Source: Silene latifolia (lineage: Eukaryota; Streptophyta; Magnoliopsida; Caryophyllales; Caryophyllaceae). From it: a stretch of 64,000 nucleotides of DNA. Shown piece after piece: positions 59,981 through 64,000 of the stretch (positions are counted from its first letter, which is position 1; each line of letters opens with the position of its first letter). The position numbers and the translations under genes are program-made. A model generated the notes under the pieces. The model was not told the origin of the DNA. It worked only from the letters and a program-made list of their open reading frames with translations, and ran no database searches. The stretch covers positions 68,362,099 through 68,426,098 of the forward strand of contig NC_133531.1 of assembly GCF_048544455.1 (NCBI RefSeq). The letters are read 5' to 3'.

Positions 59981-61966
59981 ATGGTATTCCCGAGGTTTAA
60001 CATTTTGTCCGAAATACCTAATTTTTTGATCCGGAAAATGTTAAGAGGCATAAGTCATGTTTACGAGCTAAGAAAGTGACGTTTTTTTTTCCAAATCGAT
60101 CCTTTTTTCGAGAATTACGGCTTGAAAAAACAAATTGTCGAGTTTGGAACTCGTGAACAATAGATATGGTCGCTCAAAGTTTGATCGTTCAAAAACACTT
60201 TGACGTACAAAACTCTTAGACACAGGATCCAAATTGACAATTTTTTTTAAATCGTAGTTCTCAGAAAGATGATCGATTTGAAAACAAAATTTGTCACTTT
60301 CTAAACAAGTAAACACGAGTTATGGCCTCCTAAAGTTTTCCGGATAAAAAATTTGGGTATTTCGGGCAAAATGTCAAACCTCACGTGTAATACCCGGCAT
60401 TTGTGGGACCCGTACTTAGACCTAGGGACGCGTGAGGGAACCCACATGTACTCGGAAGTAAATGATGATCCTCCTACGAGACCAAGTAAGATCTAAACTA
60501 GACCTAGTAGACTTCCAGTGGACCAAGTAGAACCCCAAGTGGACCAAGTGAGTCGGCACTCGGTCGAGTAAGGTCACACTCGACCGAGTGAGTGACACTC
60601 AGTCGAGTGAACCGGTCACTCGGTCGAGTGAGTTGAGCTGTACCCGAGAAATGATATTTCGGGATTTCATCTTATCCCAACACCAACCCCTTCATTCTTC
60701 TTCTCCTTCCTTCTCACACTAAAACACTCTCCCCTCTCTCTAAAGGCTCTCTAAACCTTCCCTTTGACATTCAAGCTTGGATTAATGGTGGAACACCTCT
60801 CCTAATCCCCGATCTACCTTTGTAAGTCGACATCCTACCCTTTTCCTCTTTGTTTTATGTTAATCTCGGATTAGGGTTTATTATTAAGAGAGATTAATTA
60901 ATAGTTAGTTATCTAAAGTGAGTAATTAGTAACTAATAATGAAGGATTTTATGTTGTACTATAGTATAGAGTGGTTTGTGATAGTTATTACATGATTTAT
61001 GTAGGATGAGACGGTTTTATGAGATGGATACTTGGTGATTTCGATTAGCTTGAGGATTATGCAAAAAAGGTAGGTTATCCTACTTGGTTTCAATATTGTG
61101 TATGCATATTTGGGTGTCTTTTCTCGCTAATGCATTTATGAGTCGGTTAGTATGATTGTGGGATTGAATTCATGAATTTGGTCATATGTTAAGTGTTGTT
61201 CTTCCATTTGTCATGTATGGTTGTGTTTGTGTTGGGTTGGAGGTCTTTGGTGGTGGTACTTGATTCTTGAGGAGACGTAAGACGGTTGGGAAACCGTCTT
61301 ACGCTCAGGTCGCCCCTTGGAGCTTCCCACTCCAAGGGAGATATGCACATTAATGACTTGAGTCACGGAGGGACTCGTGTGGTTAAGGCACGACGTCTGG
61401 CAAGAGATCCGGTTGGCTTTCGAACCCGGTACGTCTTGGCGTGTCCCGGTACCTTTGTGTGAGATGTGGTGTCGTGGGCGTGTCCCTGGCACCGGTGGTT
61501 GTGGGTACGTCTAGGCGTGTCCCGGTACCGGTATGGTGATTGCATAGTCGGGTCTCATTCATTTGATTATGTCGTGTCTGCACTTATCGAGTCGTGTTAC
61601 ATGTTGTGTATTGAAACTGACGGTTGTCTATCTGTGTAAATGTCACCTATTTCTGTCGATCCATATGATATTTCCGATCAGATGGGGAGCAGTTGTTTAC
61701 AGGTTAGCTTTGGTAGCATGCGGGAGACGGGACGAGCCGTGATGACATTCGAGTCAAGCATAGTTGATTAGATTAGTTTAGTAGTCATGAGTTGTATTAT
61801 TCATTTCATTTATTTCACTTATGCATATGTAATCCACTGAATACTTATTTATGTTAATTGTTTTTCAATTGCGACTCCGATTTCACTACCTCGGGAAACC
61901 GACAAGGTAACATCTCCCAATTACCTTGGCCGGGTAAGTAGGGGGTGTTACATCACGGGTACCGTG
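59981..61966. mobile_element. Foldback element with ~110-bp inverted repeats, split by a solo LTR
   Basis: From 59981, GAGGTTTAACATTTTG...CCGGAAAATGTTAAGAGGC...AAAGTGAC is inverted at 60290-60380 and 61958-61966. Joining the two halves around the solo LTR gives a ~410-bp element. The target-site superfamily is undetermined. Confidence 0.65.
60386..61952 (+). mobile_element. Solo gypsy LTR, TSD TCACG
   Basis: 1567 bp from TGTAATACCC to GGGTGTTACA, flanked by TCACG (60381-60385 and 61953-61957). It has the same layout as the two Tekay-type LTRs: palindromes at its start (CACTCGGTCGAGTG-type, 60555-60635), two hairpins and the tail GATATGCACATTAATG (61339 on), and a GGGAAACCGACAAGGTAAC block near the end. 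No internal region is present, so the internal part was lost by LTR-LTR recombination. Confidence 0.9.
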
Positions 61967-62405
61967 TGCATAAAATGAGTGTTGTTTCAAAGTAATTACC
62001 CAAAATGAGTTTGCGTCAGGTCCGAAGCTAGTTTGGACCAAAGTCGCTTTCCCCTGAGCGACTAGTTGATGAGCGGGTCATTGTTCACTCAATCAAACAA
62101 CATTTATATTCTCAACAAACAACTAGCTAGTGGTAGGTCGAGGCCTATCTACGAGACGGTGTGTTTTGGGTTGTAAGTCTATCTATCTCAATATGTGTCA
62201 ATATCTTAATTATTTAAGTTTTGGATTTTAAGCTAAACTAATGAAATGTAAACAAAAGCAAATATGGAAAGTAGGAGATGTAAACAAATGATTAAGAGCG
62301 CTAGAGTGTCATGAGTTCATAGGGCTAATTAAAGGGCTCTACAAGTGTGAGTCTAAATCCGGTCAATCATATAGTCAGACTATGGACCGAGACTCTCGAT
62401 CTTAC
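61967..62405. other. No gene seen
   Basis: Between the foldback element and the CACTA end. I recognise nothing in it. Confidence 0.4.
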
Positions 62406-62462
62406 CACTACTAGGTAAACACGGGATAGTGACGAACGAATTCGTTACTATATTGCCCTTCC

Positions 62463-62828
62463 TGTCACAAAAAGCGGGTTTGTGACGGATTGCCCGTCAC
62501 AAACTGGCATCACTGTTAATGGTCACAAAAGCGGATTTGTGACGGAAAGTCCGTCACAAATTGAGTTGGGACGGATTTGTGACGGATAATCCGTCACATA
62601 GTCTTCCACGTGACAGTTATTTGGCCGTCACAAAATTAGAACATGTGACGGAAAGTCCGTCACAAAATTAGCACAGTGACGGATTAGTCGTCACAAACTT
62701 GTCAGACATTATTCCTTTTTGTGACGGACAGTGCGACACAAAAGGAGCACTTGTGACTGACTATCCGTCACAAACTCTATTCAAATGGAGTAGTTTATGA
62801 TGGATTTGTGGCGGCTAATCCGTCACAT
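62463..62828. repeat. CACTA subterminal palindrome array
   Basis: About nine copies of TTTGTGACGGA-(3-5 nt)-TCCGTCACAAA, several degenerate in one arm, are spaced 30-50 bp apart. Confidence 0.9.
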
Positions 62829-63151
62829 GTGAATGCAACATTTTTTAAAAAAACCAGCAGATTTGCTGCTGGCCACAATGCACGTAGCATTGTTTCAGTA
62901 AAACCTGCAATATATCATACAAACCCGTCGACCGCAAAGCAGGAATCCATTTCAAAGTCGACCGCAAAGCGGGAACCAAGCAACAACACGTTTCATACCA
63001 ACACCGAACCATAGAGATAAATGTTGTCTTTTATACATACTAGTTGAACACGCGATATCGAACGTTATTTCTTTGCGGTTGTTTATACTGTAGTTATTTA
63101 AGCTACTAAATGGTCAAAATATTAACAATTTTATTTTATTTATATATAATT

Positions 63152-63447
63152 AAGCATACATAAAACATATATGGGATACATTGTACAATTATTGTATCGC
63201 TTATACCTTCTTAACATTATGGATTTGATACAACGATATTTTTAGATTCTCAGTAGTCTGCTGAAATTGAAAGAAGTTCAAGTTCAGGTGCTACTATTTT
63301 ACTAAAGCATACATAAAACATATATGGGATATATTATACAATTATTGTATCCCTTATACCTTATTAACATTATAGATTTGATACAGCCATATTTTTTAGA
63401 TTCTCAGTCGTTATCTGAAATTGAAAGAAGTTCAAGTTCAGGTGCTA
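63152..63447. repeat. ~153-bp direct tandem duplication
   Basis: AAGCATACATAAAACATATA...TTCAAGTTCAGGTGCTA occurs at about 63152-63292 and 63305-63447 with about ten differences. The right copy covers the 3' end of the minus-strand exon at 63404-63811. Confidence 0.9.
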
Positions 63448-63811
63448 GCGCCTCTCCGGTGACTGAGTAGTATTCAGTCCTCAACGTATTGTAGTTATGC
63501 TTAACCAGTTGTAGTTCATAGTAATTAAAATCCAAAACATCTAACTTAGACAAATACTGCAGAAATTTGATAGCTTTTCTCGCACAGTTCTGCTGAGATG
63601 GGCCTAAAAGTTTCGAAGGTGATCCGATAATTTTTAACATTTCTGAAGCCGCACCAAGGCCTTTTATTAGAACGTATGCTCTTTGTTCGTCTTGATTCGC
63701 GTGAATACCAAATTCCGATGGCGGCAAACTTTTTTAAGTTGCTTTAGTATATCATTTAACATAATCTTTATGTTAACTTCAACTGGACGACGTTGTATTT
63801 CCGATGAATCT
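63404..63811 (-). pseudogene. Unrecognised exon inside CACTA element, one frameshift
   Basis: An acceptor-like TTGTTTCAG precedes 63811 on the minus strand. About 135 codons follow: SSEIQRRPVEVNIKIMLNDI, then LKQLKK, then a one-base break at an A-run (63731-63736), then LPPSEFGIHANQDEQRAYVL to ELELLSISDND and a stop at 63404. The composition is that of a real protein, with hydrophobic and charged residues spaced as in helices (AIKFLQYLSKLDVLDF). I do not recognise a family. It may be a captured host exon or the last exon of a CACTA-encoded protein. Confidence 0.45.
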
Positions 63812-64000
63812 GAAACAAATAACATAATAAAATTAGTGTAATTTAATATAAGATGTAATCAGTGTTATATATTGAACATAAACGTGAAGATGCGTGAGAT
63901 AAATAGTAACGAAGTAAAACTAATTTAGAAAGTATAGACGAAAAATAATACCCATTACGATATGTCCTGCTATGCTTATTGATTTTTAATTGGCAATTCG

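Larger units (their letters stand above)
62406..64000 (+). mobile_element. CACTA (En/Spm-like) element, left part; runs off the window
   Basis: CACTACTAGGTAAACACGGG at 62406 is a typical CACTA terminus. It is followed within 60 bp by an array of TTTGTGACGGA / TCCGTCACAAA palindromes, the normal subterminal repeats bound by the element's own protein. The other terminus and transposase are not in the window. Confidence 0.85.

Overview
This window looks like nuclear DNA of a dicot plant. It has two interrupted or compact host genes with plant-type introns and a dense, nested set of plant transposons: Ty3/gypsy Ogre/Tat and Tekay-like chromoviruses, Ty1/copia SIRE and Tork/Angela-like, MULE, CACTA, Helitron and TA-flanked MITEs. 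A member of the Caryophyllales is my guess from the style of the Tat/Ogre LTRs, but nothing here proves it.

Region 1 (1-36.9 kb) is a retrotransposon nest. Positions 1-2120 are the 3' internal part of an Ogre/Tat element, with tandem repeats and a polypurine tract. Its LTR starts at 2121 and ends near 21131. Two later insertions interrupt that LTR: a Tekay-like element without pol (2474-10324, target duplication CAAAA) and a decayed copia element (10595-19328, target duplication CAACC). A SIRE-type copia follows (about 21345-36893). It is itself interrupted by a reverse-strand Ogre/Tat LTR (23755-26091) and by a chromodomain-bearing Tekay element (28173-36517, target duplication AACGT).

Region 2 (36.9-45.4 kb) is AT-rich and made of small DNA transposons. 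It holds TA-flanked MITEs, a foldback element, a 1.2 kb element with long terminal inverted repeats and foreign-looking sequence inside, a broken TPR gene fragment, and two Helitron 3' ends in opposite orientations. One of these ends follows a Helitron helicase remnant.

Region 3 (45443-51464) is the best candidate for an interesting system. It is a nearly complete 6.0 kb Mutator-like element with a 9-bp target duplication (one mismatch). It encodes a full-length MuDR-type transposase and, 66 nt downstream on the same strand, a plant mobile domain (PMD) protein. Each terminal inverted repeat carries three copies of a ~115-bp unit, and each unit holds two perfect or near-perfect palindromes (12 in all).

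Region 4 (51.5-60 kb) holds the host genes. An A20/AN1 zinc-finger stress-associated protein lies on the plus strand. Convergent to it, on the minus strand, is a 12-coding-exon mitochondrial-carrier gene matching S-adenosylmethionine carriers. Every exon junction agrees in phase, but exon 4 has one extra base.

Region 5 (60-64 kb) has a foldback element split by a solo gypsy LTR (target duplication TCACG), then the left end of a CACTA element with subterminal palindromes, running off the window. A theme across the window is that Tekay, Ogre, MULE and CACTA elements each carry their own family-specific array of short palindromes.
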